A stretch of 64,000 bases of DNA from NCBI GenBank assembly GCA_028868375.1, contig JAGWUP010000005.1, forward strand, positions 1-64,000. The letters run 5' to 3'. The position numbers and the translations under genes are program-made. The stretch comes from Elusimicrobiota bacterium. GTDB taxonomy: Bacteria > Elusimicrobiota > Elusimicrobia > UBA1565 > UBA9628. Positions 8,361 to 17,499 of the stretch are shown here, piece by piece (the first letter of the stretch is position 1; each line of letters begins with the position of its first letter). The notes under the pieces were generated by a model. It was not told where the DNA came from, searched no databases, and saw nothing but the letters and a program-made list of their open reading frames with translations.

Positions 8361-10166
8361 TCATGGGGCCTCCCGCGCCCGGATCTCGGCGGCAAGGCCG
8401 CCCTCGCCGCGCCTCCAGGCCAGCCAGCGGGCGCGCAGGAAAGCCCGGCCGGCCGCCGAGCGCGGGCCGAATTGCCGCAGGTCGAAGGCCAGCAGAGCCG
8501 AGAGCTCCGGATCGCGCCGGACCCGCTCTCCCTTGGCCGCCAGGGCCGCCAGCCGGCGGGCCCTGCCGCTCAGCCCCAAGCGATTCAGGGCGTAGGCCTT
8601 CCACAAAAGGGCCTGGCGGCTGTCGGGAGCCAGCAGCAGCCAACGGTCGAGCTCGGCCAGGACGGCCGGCGCGCGGCGCGGATCGGCCAGAGCGGAGTCC
8701 ATGACGTCCGGCCAGAGGGCGTTCGGCCGCAGGAGGGCGATTCGCCCGCCCTCGACGAGCGGGCCGTCGACTCCGTCGCGGCGGATATAGACCAAGGCCT
8801 CGTCGTCTGCGTAGGCCAGCCGCCAATCCGGGTCCTCGTCGAGCGCGCGCGCCGGATAGCCGAAGCGGCGGTTGAGCAAGACGGCGTAGTCGAAGCCGTA
8901 GACGTCGGAAAGCTGCCGGAAGCGGAAGGGCCATTGCCGGGCGTCGCGCAGGAAGCGCCCTTCGTATAAATCGTCGCGCGAGTCGACGAACACCGGGCGG
9001 GCGCCGGCCCCGATGAGGAGGTCCCCGCTGCCCGGGTCGTTGAACATGCGCCCGCGCACGCGGTTTAAGTCCAGGAAAGAGACCGCTCCCCCCAGCGCCC
9101 GGTTCCCGTATGCCGGAACGCCGGAAAGCGGCCGCCTCACGGCCAGGTCCTGGACGCAGACCAACAGCGCCATCAGCAGCGCCCAGCGCAATGCCCCGAA
9201 AAGGCGCACGCGCCGAGCCTCGAAGAAATGGCCGCAGGCCAGCGCGATGACCGGGCAAGAGGCGAGCATGGCCAGGGGACGCAGGGCCGGCGAGAACAGG
9301 GACAAGCCCAGTATCGTCGCCGCCGTCATCGTCAGCAGGAACTCCTGCTGCAGGGTGACCATGCAGGCCGCCGAGCCCGCCAGGCAGAAAAGGACGTAGA
9401 AGGCGCCGCCCGGAGACAGGGCCGGCCAGGCCGCCTGGCCGCCGCCGAAGAGGCCCGCCGAGACGCCGGGGCCCAGGGGATTGAGGGCCAGCGCCGCCGC
9501 CACGGCAGCGAAAAGCGCCCCATGTTCCCAGCGCTCCCGCCGCTGGCCCGAGCGCAGGCAGCCCTTGAAGGCCTTGAGCAGCGCCAGCCAGACGCCGAGG
9601 ACGGCCGTCGGTCCGTGCAGGTTGGCCCACAGCCATTCCACGCCCGCGGCCGCGGCGACGGTTCCGGCGCCCAAGCGCCGGCGCGGGCGCAGCAGGCGCA
9701 GCAGGAGCGCCAGGCACAGCAGGTCGAAAACCCCCGGCAATTCGGCCAGCCCGCCCCAGGAAGCGGCGGCACCCAATCCCAGAAGCCCCGCGGCGGTCAG
9801 AGGGCTGGCCGGGTTGAGGGGCAAGAGCAGCGAAAAGGCGCCGGCGACGACGGCGGACTTAAGAGCGATCAGCCCGCGCGGACCCAGGGCCTCGTGGACG
9901 AGGTAGAAGAGGCAATCGGCCAGCCAGGAGCTCGTCGTCCAGGGCCGGCCCGAGGCGGTGTAGGAGAAGGGATCGGCATGGGGCAGCGCGCCCCGCGCCA
10001 GGATGAGCTGCCCGGTGCGGATGTGGATCCACGTCGCCGGATCGTGGATGGAGAGCTCGCCCAAAAAAAAGACGGCGGCGAAGAGCGCGCAGGCCAGGGG
10101 CCAGTGCGGATGATGCGGCTTGTCGTGAGGATGCCGGTCGGGGGCGTCGGGCGTGGCTGTGCTCAA
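8361..10166 (-). CDS. polytopic membrane protein, PMT-like uncharacterised family
   Basis: This 601-aa protein has roughly eight to ten membrane helices in the first 340 residues, then a soluble C-terminal half. The signature near residue 45 (TWIHIRTGQLILARG, then PHADPFSYTASGRPW and SSWLAD) is shared with a group of bacterial membrane proteins distantly related to dolichyl-phosphate mannosyltransferases. Glycosyl transfer is therefore possible but unproven. Helical repeat-like segments occur near the C-terminus. A TTG start is proposed because TAGAAT ends 8 nt before it and no in-frame ATG fits. Confidence 0.6.
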   Translation of the reverse strand: MSTATPDAPDRHPHDKPHHPHWPLACALFAAVFFLGELSIHDPATWIHIRTGQLILARGALPHADPFSYTASGRPWTTSSWLADCLFYLVHEALGPRGLIALKSAVVAGAFSLLLPLNPASPLTAAGLLGLGAAASWGGLAELPGVFDLLCLALLLRLLRPRRRLGAGTVAAAAGVEWLWANLHGPTAVLGVWLALLKAFKGCLRSGQRRERWEHGALFAAVAAALALNPLGPGVSAGLFGGGQAAWPALSPGGAFYVLFCLAGSAACMVTLQQEFLLTMTAATILGLSLFSPALRPLAMLASCPVIALACGHFFEARRVRLFGALRWALLMALLVCVQDLAVRRPLSGVPAYGNRALGGAVSFLDLNRVRGRMFNDPGSGDLLIGAGARPVFVDSRDDLYEGRFLRDARQWPFRFRQLSDVYGFDYAVLLNRRFGYPARALDEDPDWRLAYADDEALVYIRRDGVDGPLVEGGRIALLRPNALWPDVMDSALADPRRAPAVLAELDRWLLLAPDSRQALLWKAYALNRLGLSGRARRLAALAAKGERVRRDPELSALLAFDLRQFGPRSAAGRAFLRARWLAWRRGEGGLAAEIRAREAP

Positions 10167-10198
10167 GCGCCCCCATTCTACTACACCGGCGCCCCCCG

Positions 10199-11302
10199 CT
10201 AGCGTCCCGTGGACAAGGCGCGCCCCGCCGCCTGGAGCTCACGATCGATCTCCAAGGCTACGCCGGCCCAGGGACGGGCCGGCGAGATCGCCAAGGCGCC
10301 CCGCGGACGATAGGTGTGGTAGGTCGGCACGGCATCGCCGTCCTGGCCTACGTCGATGTGGACGTCCAGGAATTCCCCGCCGCGCACGACCGACAAAGAG
10401 ATCGTCTCGCCCGGCGCCGCGGCCTTGATGGCGCGGCCGATCTGGTGGATGGCCTCCTTCGGGTCGCCGGAGAGCGCTTGCCCGTTGACGGCGGTGATCC
10501 GATCCCCCCGCTTGAGGCCCGCCTTGTCCGCCGGACCGTCGGGGTCGACGTGATAGACGACGACATGCCCATCAGAGACGGCCAAGTCCACCCCGATGCT
10601 GCCGGAATCCAGCGTCTTCTTGCGGTCGTACTTGGCCAGCGCGAAGAGGACCGTGTCGGCCGTGATCGCGAAACCCATGTTCTCGGTGCCGACCAGCTTC
10701 AGCGTGTCGACGCCGACGACACGGCCGTCGAGGTCGATGAGCGGACCGCCCGAGTTGCCGGGGTTGATGGCGGCGTCGGTCTGGTGGTGCAGGGCATAGT
10801 CGCCGAATTGCGACCGGTCCACGCCGCTGATGATCCCCTCCGTGGCGGTAAAGCCGATGTTCATGGGATAGCCCAGCGCGATCACGGTCTCCCCGATCTG
10901 CGGATCGCCGCGGCGCAGGGCCAGCGTCGGCCAGTCGGCGCGGTCTCCCTCGATCTGCAGGAAAGCCAGGTCCAGGCGCTTGGGATTGCCGCAAGCCTTG
11001 ATCGTCGCCTTCAAGGGCGTGCCGTCGGTCAAGGTCAGGTGGACCTCCGGCTCCCGGCCGAAAGCGCGCGCCAAATCCAGCACCTCGCAGGCGACCTCGA
11101 CGACGTGAGAGTTGGTCACGACCAGGCCCGTGGGCCGCACGATGAAGCCGGTGCCCAGCAGCCCTCCGTAATAGACGCGCACCACGGCCGGCTTGGCCTT
11201 GGCGATCGCGGCCACGACGGCGTCCGGCTCCGCGGAAGCCGCGGAAAGACCGGCGGCGACGAGACAGACGGCGAGGAGGCAACGCCCAGCGAGAGATTTC
11301 AT
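10199..11302 (-). CDS. HtrA/DegP-type trypsin-like serine protease with PDZ domain
   Basis: This 367-aa periplasmic or secreted protease has a signal peptide (residues 1-24, ASA-EP). The catalytic triad is complete: His in VVTNSHVVEV, Asp in RLDLAFLQIE and Ser in INPGNSGGPL. One PDZ domain follows (about 240-320, GPADKAGLKRGDRITAVNG). A C-terminal tail of about 45 residues follows. TAGAAT ends 6 nt before the ATG. It is a family member with one PDZ rather than two, so it is nearer DegS/HtrA than DegP. Confidence 0.88.
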   Translation of the reverse strand: MKSLAGRCLLAVCLVAAGLSAASAEPDAVVAAIAKAKPAVVRVYYGGLLGTGFIVRPTGLVVTNSHVVEVACEVLDLARAFGREPEVHLTLTDGTPLKATIKACGNPKRLDLAFLQIEGDRADWPTLALRRGDPQIGETVIALGYPMNIGFTATEGIISGVDRSQFGDYALHHQTDAAINPGNSGGPLIDLDGRVVGVDTLKLVGTENMGFAITADTVLFALAKYDRKKTLDSGSIGVDLAVSDGHVVVYHVDPDGPADKAGLKRGDRITAVNGQALSGDPKEAIHQIGRAIKAAAPGETISLSVVRGGEFLDVHIDVGQDGDAVPTYHTYRPRGALAISPARPWAGVALEIDRELQAAGRALSTGR

Positions 11303-11430
11303 GGCCTGATTCTAGGTTGGCCGCGGCCTGCCAGCAACGAGCTTGAGTCGCGCTGAAGCGCGGCATTAGACCTATGAGATATATAGGACTAAGAGCCCAT
11401 GACAAAAGTCCCGGGCGCCGCCGTAAAACC

Positions 11431-11502
11431 AGCCCGCGGCCAGAATCGAACTGGCGACCTACCGCTTACAAGGCGGTTGCTCTGCCACTGAGCTACGCGG
11501 GC
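11431..11502 (-). tRNA. tRNA-Thr (anticodon TGU, reads ACA)
   Basis: The reverse strand folds as a cloverleaf. The acceptor is GCCCGCG/CGCGGGC and the D arm is GCTC/GAGC. The anticodon stem ACCGC/GCGGT holds loop CTTGTAA, and the T arm GCCAG/CTGGC has TTCGATT. The discriminator is U, and CCA is not encoded. Confidence 0.93.
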
Positions 11503-11630
11503 GTTCGGTTTTATTTTACAAACATTCGCCGCCCCCTTAAGCGAGGACCCAACCGCGGCGCCAAAAGACCCGCGTCGGCTGGACCCAAGGACCCAAGGAG
11601 CGAAGGCCGCCCCTTGATAAAATTGATCCC

Positions 11631-13193
11631 ATGAAACGCGCCCTGCTCCTCTTTTCAGTCGCCGCCCTGCCGCTGATGGGACCTCCCGGCCTGGCCGCCG
11701 CGCCCTATCATGCCCCGGAGTTCGTGGAGAAATTCCAACAATCCCTGCCTCATTCCGATGGAGATTTGGGCGCCGTCGTGTCCAGGATCCGGGATCTGTC
11801 GCAAAAAGGGCAACTGTCTCCCGAGTTCGTCGCAACGCTGATGGCGCCGGAAGCGTCCGCGGTCGCGGACGACGCAAGCGAGGAAGCCCTGCTCGGTCGG
11901 ATCAGCCCGGAAGCGGTGCGCCAAGCCCTCGTGAGAGAGCGCGACTGGAGCCGGCGGACGGCCGCCCGGATCGTCGCGGTCGAGGAGGAGCGGGCCGGAA
12001 ATCCCCAAGACTCGACATATTCTCCATCCCAAGCCGACGACATCCTGGCCCGCTATCGGGACGCCCGCCGCCTGGTCTGGACGCTGCAGAAGGTCTTCCT
12101 GGACGACGGGCAGTTGCGCAAGCGCATGGATCGCTGCTACCAGCAGCTGGAGCAGGCTAAGACCGACATCGAGCAGTCTCGCCTGCGGGAAACGGAGGCC
12201 TCCGAACTGCGGGCCCTGGGCGCCGCGCAAGCCGAGCCCGCTCCTTTAGAGGTCCAGCCGGAGCCGACCGAAAAGCCGGGGCAAGCCGCGGTCAGGGTTA
12301 AGCTCGATTTCTGGAAAAACGAGGGTTTAATCGTGGACTATAAATTCTTCCCCGCTGGCCTGGAAATCGTTCTTGCGCCGGGAATGACGCAATCTTCGCT
12401 GGAACAGGAACTTCTAACCCGTGCCGCGCAGGCGGGCTTCCCCCTCGGCCGCGTCGCCTGGTCTAGCCCGCAAGCCTCGGCGCCACACAAAAACGAAAGC
12501 CATGACGATATTTTCGAAATCGTGAAGGGCCTTTCCGTGCGCCATCTCTCCAGGCAGGATAAGGACCACGAACACGCTTTCGCATCCATATCCTTCAAGT
12601 TTGACACGGGCTGCGTCGATTTCGTGATTTTCGCGAATCCAACTCGCAGCAAGGTCCATTTCACCTCGTATGACGGCCGCCATTCCTCCTTCGCGGAGTA
12701 CGACCCCCCTTGGGCATTCTCTTTATTGAAACTATTGCTCGAAAAAGCGGAGCAATCTCCCAAACTCCTGCCCGCCAGCGACCAAGACAAGGCCTGGATT
12801 CAAGAGCACATCGCGGGGCCGCTGGCCGAAATCGAACGCTCCAAGGACGATCCTCTCGCCCGGTTGGAGCTGCAGCTCCCGAATTTGTCCCTGACCGCGC
12901 CTTCGCCTGGGGCCGCGCCCGCGCCGCAAGCGAACACGGAAGAGGCCGTTCAAAAATTCATACGGGGCAATCTCCCCGCTCTTAATAGCCTCAAACGGTA
13001 CAGCCACATCGACGGGTATTCCATCGAACACGACGAGAACGGCTACTTCCTGCGCATCGCGCTCAACAATCACGACCGCGATTTGCAGGAGCACCGGACC
13101 AAGACCGAGGAAGAAGTCGCGCAAATGCGAAATGGCGAGCCGGCGCAAATCCGCATCGAGTACGTCGCCAGCGGCACGCCTCCGGCGCCCTAG
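11631..13193 (+). CDS. exported protein of unknown function, 520 aa
   Basis: A signal peptide covers residues 1-23 (LAAAP). The N-terminal half is helical and charged, with a possible coiled coil around 150-200. A Pro/Glu linker (about 205-225) leads to a C-terminal mixed domain, and another Ala/Pro linker lies near 430. The last 80 residues are rich in charged residues. No known family or active site was recognised. TAAAAT ends 7 nt before the ATG. The stop codon is in the loop of a GCGCCC/GGGCGC hairpin. Confidence 0.6.
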   Translation: MKRALLLFSVAALPLMGPPGLAAAPYHAPEFVEKFQQSLPHSDGDLGAVVSRIRDLSQKGQLSPEFVATLMAPEASAVADDASEEALLGRISPEAVRQALVRERDWSRRTAARIVAVEEERAGNPQDSTYSPSQADDILARYRDARRLVWTLQKVFLDDGQLRKRMDRCYQQLEQAKTDIEQSRLRETEASELRALGAAQAEPAPLEVQPEPTEKPGQAAVRVKLDFWKNEGLIVDYKFFPAGLEIVLAPGMTQSSLEQELLTRAAQAGFPLGRVAWSSPQASAPHKNESHDDIFEIVKGLSVRHLSRQDKDHEHAFASISFKFDTGCVDFVIFANPTRSKVHFTSYDGRHSSFAEYDPPWAFSLLKLLLEKAEQSPKLLPASDQDKAWIQEHIAGPLAEIERSKDDPLARLELQLPNLSLTAPSPGAAPAPQANTEEAVQKFIRGNLPALNSLKRYSHIDGYSIEHDENGYFLRIALNNHDRDLQEHRTKTEEEVAQMRNGEPAQIRIEYVASGTPPAP

Positions 13194-13201
13194 CCGGGCG
13201 C
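13185..13201. terminator. hairpin with a stop codon in the loop
   Basis: GCGCCC and GGGCGC enclose TAGCC, whose TAG is the stop of the 520-aa gene. No U tract follows. Confidence 0.45.
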
Positions 13202-13217
13202 TTGGCCGCTCGGTAGG

Positions 13218-14138
13218 CTAGCCGGAGGCCGGCGCGCGGCCCAGCGATTGGCCCATGCGGCAGAGGATCTCGCGGCCGCCGCGGGAGGCCTCCAGGAGGT
13301 CCGAGTCGAAGCGGATGCGCCCCCGCTCGAAAAGCAGGATCAGGGCCGAGGCCCCGAAGGCGAAGTAGCCCTTCTCCTCGCCCTTGGCGCAGGGGCGCCC
13401 GGGAACGTAGGTCTGTCGGATGCCGCCGACGTTGGTGGCGCCGATCTCGATCAAAAGCAGGCGGCCGAAGCGCGGCGAGTCCAGCTCGCAGACGGAGCGC
13501 TTGTTCTGGACCAGGATGTCGACGTTGCGGGCCAGGGCGATCGGGTTGACCGAATAGAGCCAGCCGTTGATCAGCCTCGCGGGGCCGGGGACGCCGCCGC
13601 AGGGAAAGTGGAAGCGATGATAGTCCACGGGACAGAGGCGCGCCAGGACCATGCCGCCGTCGGCGTAGCGCCGGGCCAGGGCCGCGTCGTCCAGCAGGGC
13701 GGCCAGGTCGAAGCGGCGGCCCTTGACGAAAAAGCCGTCGGCCAGGCCCAGATTGGGAAAGAAGAGGCAGCGCGCGTCGGCCGGCATGACGGCCGCCTCG
13801 TCGCCGGGCGTAATCGGCCGCGCCTCGGGCTTGAGCTTGCGGTAGAAGAACTCGTTGAAGCTGCGAAAGTCCTCGACCGGCTTTAGAAACTCGGAGGCGT
13901 CCAGGCCGAAGCGCTCGATGAAGGGGCGGATGCGCCGCGCGCTCCAGCGCGTGTCCTGCCAGCGCCCGCAGGCCCAGGACAGCCAGGGCAGGCGCGAGAC
14001 GGCCGGCAGCAGCCAGGAGGCAGGCCCCGGACCGTAGAGCAGGCGCAAAGCCGCCTCGCCGTAGACCTGCTCGACCTCCAACCGGCCGGTGGCGCGGTCT
14101 ATATAAAGGATAGGCGGCGCGGCGCGAGACGGCCTCAC
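13218..14138 (-). CDS. psd: phosphatidylserine decarboxylase proenzyme
   Basis: This 306-aa membrane-associated, pyruvoyl-dependent enzyme converts phosphatidylserine to phosphatidylethanolamine. Family landmarks are FNEFFYRKLKPEARPI, MPADAR, the LCPVDYHRFHFP block and the C-terminal autocleavage site FGASALILLF. The Ser after FGA would become the pyruvoyl group; many homologues have GGS or LGS here. GTG is the likely start, 7 nt after TAGGCT. It stands alone in the window. Confidence 0.87.
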   Translation of the reverse strand: MRPSRAAPPILYIDRATGRLEVEQVYGEAALRLLYGPGPASWLLPAVSRLPWLSWACGRWQDTRWSARRIRPFIERFGLDASEFLKPVEDFRSFNEFFYRKLKPEARPITPGDEAAVMPADARCLFFPNLGLADGFFVKGRRFDLAALLDDAALARRYADGGMVLARLCPVDYHRFHFPCGGVPGPARLINGWLYSVNPIALARNVDILVQNKRSVCELDSPRFGRLLLIEIGATNVGGIRQTYVPGRPCAKGEEKGYFAFGASALILLFERGRIRFDSDLLEASRGGREILCRMGQSLGRAPASG

Positions 14139-14189
14139 GGCGGCCAGCCTACCAATTGCGCGGGGCGCGGCGCCAGGCGCGGCCGACGC

Positions 14190-17100
14190 TCATTCCACCT
14201 TCTGGTGCGCGGAGTCGAACCAGGAGACGATGTCGCGCGCCATCTGTTCCAGATATTCCCGCGAGATCCGGTCCCAGCGAGCAAGCTTGGCGGACTTGAG
14301 CAGGCGCATGTGCAGGCGGCGCAAGGACCAGAGGACTCGCACGCGCACCTCCGCCGCGGCCTCGCCGGCCAGGCCCTCCAAAAGCTCTATGTACTTATCC
14401 TGCAACTGCCGGCGCTGCGGCGAGATCGAGTCGCGGCGGCGATGCGGCTTGTCCGACAGCTCCGAGAAGATCGAGTATTCCAGGCTCCGGAGCAGCTCGT
14501 CGATGGAGAGCGGCTTAAGCGGCGCCGTGAGATTCGCGGACTCCACCAAGCGCTCCAGCACGTCGCCGTCGAGCGCATGCCCGAGCGCCTTCAGGCGGGC
14601 GGCCAGGACCAGATCGTCGTAGGCCAGATAGGTCAGGCTCGGGGCCATATCGGAATCCAGCAGGCCCGGCATCCTGGAGGCGGCCATCGCCCGCAATAAT
14701 TCCGGGGAGGCGGGCAGGGCCCCGTCGGCGAAGACCTCCCGGCCCAGCACGTCAAGCGCACGCCTCTGGACATGCGCCGGGACAGGCTCGTAGGATGGGG
14801 CCGCCGCTCCGGCCTCCAGACGCCGGGTGAACCTCAAGCCTCCCACGTGGGCGGCGACGACGCCTACAGCGCGCTTATACGTCTGCCAGCCCTTCACCCA
14901 GCCCTGGTAGAGGTAGCGGGCGTCCGCTCCGCCCCTGGCCGCATCCTTCTCCAGGATGGCCCAGAACTCCCGCGCCAGCGCCATCTGGTCAAGCCCGAAC
15001 CCGATGACGTCGGAACCCAGGGTCCAGAGCTGCGCCGAGGGATCGAGCCCGGCGGCGGTATCCTCGTCGGTGAGGAAGCGCAGGGCGGGCTCATTTTCCG
15101 CGCGCGCGGCCAGGGCGGCCAATCGCTCCTCCTCCGGCTTCAGCGGCTTATAACCGTAGTTGAGCGTGAAGTTATCGGCAAGCCCCAGCACCGTCATCGA
15201 AAAATCCCCCTGAGGCTGGCCGGCTGGGGCCATATTGACCGGGACATACCCCATCTGGCTGGCCGAGAAATCGCTGCGGCGATGCAGTTGGTCGTTGGGC
15301 AACCAGGAATTGGCCGCATGATTGTGCCGGAAGCCCAAGGTATGCAGGAGCTCGTGGAGGACGTAGCACACGAAGTAATCCTCGATGAAGCGGCGGCGCT
15401 TCTCCTCGGTGAAGCCGCCGCGCTCCTCCAGCAGCCTCAACGTCATCGCCGCCTGCTGGGCCGCCTCCCCGCGCAAGCATGACTTGCCCACGCCGTTGTC
15501 GTTTCTGCCGTCGATGTCCTCGAAGGCGAGGTCCGCGCCTTGCCTGATGAGGCGGGCGTCCAGGTTGACGCTGGCCCGATAGATCTCGCCCGTCCAGGGA
15601 TCAATGCGCCAGTTGGCGAAGGAGTAATCCAAGGCGGAGCCGAAAACGAAGCGGATGACGTTGTAGCGGATGTCCTCCGGATCGAAGGAGCCGTCCTCGG
15701 CAGCGTCCTTGAGGACCAGCGCGTCCTTGAAGCCGACGCCTTCGAAGGCCTTGTTCAACTCCGCAAAGGCGCGCTCGATCGCCGGCCGCCAGCGCCGCGG
15801 CACGGAGGGATCGATCCACCAGACGATGGGCCGCTTGGGCGCCGAGACGGCGGCGGCTGGATCGCTTTTCTCCAGGCGCCATCTCTGTATCCAACGGACC
15901 ATGGGCTCGAGGTTCGGATCGTCGCTCGCGCGGTCTCTCAGATCCTCGTAAACGGTGGTAAAGAAGCCGACCCGCGGATCGGCCTTGCGCGGGCGATAGC
16001 CCGGCTCCGGCAGGGCCGAGAGGCTGTAGCGCATGGTCACCGACAGGCGCCGCAGGTCCGGCAGATGGCTTTCCGGCGCGTCCTCCGCCTCCGCCTCGCG
16101 GTCGAAGGCCAGGCGCGCGCTGAGCTCGACGTTGCGCGCGAAGACCTTCGCCCTCTCCACGCGCGTCAACTGCCTGTCGGGGGCATAGGCCGCGCCGTAG
16201 CTCGACTCCAGGCCGGAGCGCAGGTCGAAGAGGTCGGCGGCGAACATGCGGTCCAGCCCGACGAACAGGCTGCCGGCCCGCCGCGAGGAAATCCTGGCCT
16301 TGGCCAGCGTGACGGCCGGGACCGCTGTCGTCAACATGCGCTGGATGGCGGCGTCGCCCTCGGCCCTGTACTTCGTATCGACGGCCACCAGCTCGATGAA
16401 GTCGCCGGCCCTGCGAAAACAAACGACCTGATTGCCGCCCCAGGACAGCGTCTCAAGCCCCTTCTCCGCCAAGCCGCGCTCGACGGCGCCGGAGAGCAGG
16501 AAAGGCATGCCGAGCTGGTCCTTGCGTATCTCCAAGTCCCGGCGGCCTCCCGCGAAGGCGACGATGTCGAAGAGCCCCCTCTCGCGACGAACGGGCTGCC
16601 GCGACCAGGCGCCGTAGACCGGCGCCAAGGCGGCCAGCAGCAGCGCCGCCGCGGCCGCGGCCGGCGAATAGAGCGCCAAGGCCGAGACGGCGTGGGCGGC
16701 GACGAAGCCGGCCGCCAGGGCCGCCAGAACCCGCGCCGAGGCGGAGGCCGCGCCGGGCTTGAACTTGGCCGAGCGCAAAATCCGCGTCATGACTGGCTGG
16801 GCCAAGAGCGCGCCGGCTGCGAAACCGGCCGCAAGCCATGGATCGGGATGCGCCGCCGCGCTCAGGGTCGGCCCCGGCACCGCGCCCAGGGGCAGGGCGG
16901 CGAAGGCCGGAACCGCGGACATCGTGCGGCGGCCGCCTTCAAAGAGGGCGTCCAGCGTCCGCCTCGTGGCGCCGAAGGCTCCGGGAGCGCGGCAACCGCC
17001 GGAACGCCCGGCCACCGCGATGCCGGCCGCGGCCCGGCTCAAGCCGGCCAAGGAGCCCAAGGATTCCGGACCGGGCGAGGCGGGCCTCTCCAAGCCCGGG

Positions 17101-17267
17101 AAAGCCGAGAGCGCCGAGGCGGGCAGGCTAGGCAATCCCGCCAGGGCCGACGGCAGGACGGGAATGCCCGCCGGCAGCCGCAAGCGGGCAAACTCTCCGC
17201 CCGCGGCCGGCCCCGGAACGGCCAGGGCCGCCGACAAGAGGATCGCCAGCGCCGCGCGCGCGGTCAC
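14190..17267 (-). CDS. large zinc metalloprotease (DUF4953/DUF5117-like), membrane-anchored
   Basis: This 1025-aa protein starts with a signal or TM segment and further hydrophobic helices (about 145-225). The catalytic region around residue 640 has HELLHTLGFRHNH, the metzincin HExxHxxGxxH form with three zinc His and the catalytic Glu. Upstream, VWWIDPSVPRRWRP, IRYNVIRFV and a DPWTGEI turn match the order seen in DUF5117/DUF4953 proteases. The C-terminal 250 residues are helical. GTG is the start, with TAGAAT ending 6 nt before it. The substrate is unknown; protein turnover in the envelope is likely. Confidence 0.8.
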   Translation of the reverse strand: MTARAALAILLSAALAVPGPAAGGEFARLRLPAGIPVLPSALAGLPSLPASALSAFPGLERPASPGPESLGSLAGLSRAAAGIAVAGRSGGCRAPGAFGATRRTLDALFEGGRRTMSAVPAFAALPLGAVPGPTLSAAAHPDPWLAAGFAAGALLAQPVMTRILRSAKFKPGAASASARVLAALAAGFVAAHAVSALALYSPAAAAAALLLAALAPVYGAWSRQPVRRERGLFDIVAFAGGRRDLEIRKDQLGMPFLLSGAVERGLAEKGLETLSWGGNQVVCFRRAGDFIELVAVDTKYRAEGDAAIQRMLTTAVPAVTLAKARISSRRAGSLFVGLDRMFAADLFDLRSGLESSYGAAYAPDRQLTRVERAKVFARNVELSARLAFDREAEAEDAPESHLPDLRRLSVTMRYSLSALPEPGYRPRKADPRVGFFTTVYEDLRDRASDDPNLEPMVRWIQRWRLEKSDPAAAVSAPKRPIVWWIDPSVPRRWRPAIERAFAELNKAFEGVGFKDALVLKDAAEDGSFDPEDIRYNVIRFVFGSALDYSFANWRIDPWTGEIYRASVNLDARLIRQGADLAFEDIDGRNDNGVGKSCLRGEAAQQAAMTLRLLEERGGFTEEKRRRFIEDYFVCYVLHELLHTLGFRHNHAANSWLPNDQLHRRSDFSASQMGYVPVNMAPAGQPQGDFSMTVLGLADNFTLNYGYKPLKPEEERLAALAARAENEPALRFLTDEDTAAGLDPSAQLWTLGSDVIGFGLDQMALAREFWAILEKDAARGGADARYLYQGWVKGWQTYKRAVGVVAAHVGGLRFTRRLEAGAAAPSYEPVPAHVQRRALDVLGREVFADGALPASPELLRAMAASRMPGLLDSDMAPSLTYLAYDDLVLAARLKALGHALDGDVLERLVESANLTAPLKPLSIDELLRSLEYSIFSELSDKPHRRRDSISPQRRQLQDKYIELLEGLAGEAAAEVRVRVLWSLRRLHMRLLKSAKLARWDRISREYLEQMARDIVSWFDSAHQKVE

Positions 17268-17371
17268 GAGGCGATTCTAGCCTTGATGGGCGCGCGTCCG
17301 CCTAGGACGATAGGGTGCGCTCGGCCGGACAAGAGACCCAGGCCGCGACGGGCCGAAAGCCTACGAGCCCT

Positions 17372-17432
17372 AAGGCGCGAAGAGCGAGCATGCCGATAGG
17401 CATGTAAGCGATGAGCAACGCGGAAATCGGCC
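17372..17432. repeat. dispersed palindromic repeat, degraded copy
   Basis: This block of about 61 nt matches 28955-29016 at roughly four bases in five. Its inner stem CATGCC/GGCATG differs from the other copy's CATGGCC/GGCCATG by matched changes on both arms. A stretch at about 17475-17503 resembles the right terminal repeat of the second copy. The copy fills the roughly 230-nt gap between the protease gene and otsB. Confidence 0.6.
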
Positions 17433-17499
17433 AAGCTCGGGCCTCCCCGTAGGGCCGGGGCGCGCCCGGCAGAGTGTTCATGTTATTACTTGACAGCGC

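Noticed and set aside
11374-11634. Plus-strand ORF across the tRNA-Thr
   Set aside because: It contains the familiar false peptide obtained by translating a tRNA antisense. The cloverleaf is the real feature.
15540-17399. Long plus-strand ORF (619 aa) opposite the metalloprotease
   Set aside because: It is a GC-rich shadow frame: low-complexity Gly/Arg/Gln composition, no motif, and fully antisense to a gene with clear catalytic residues.
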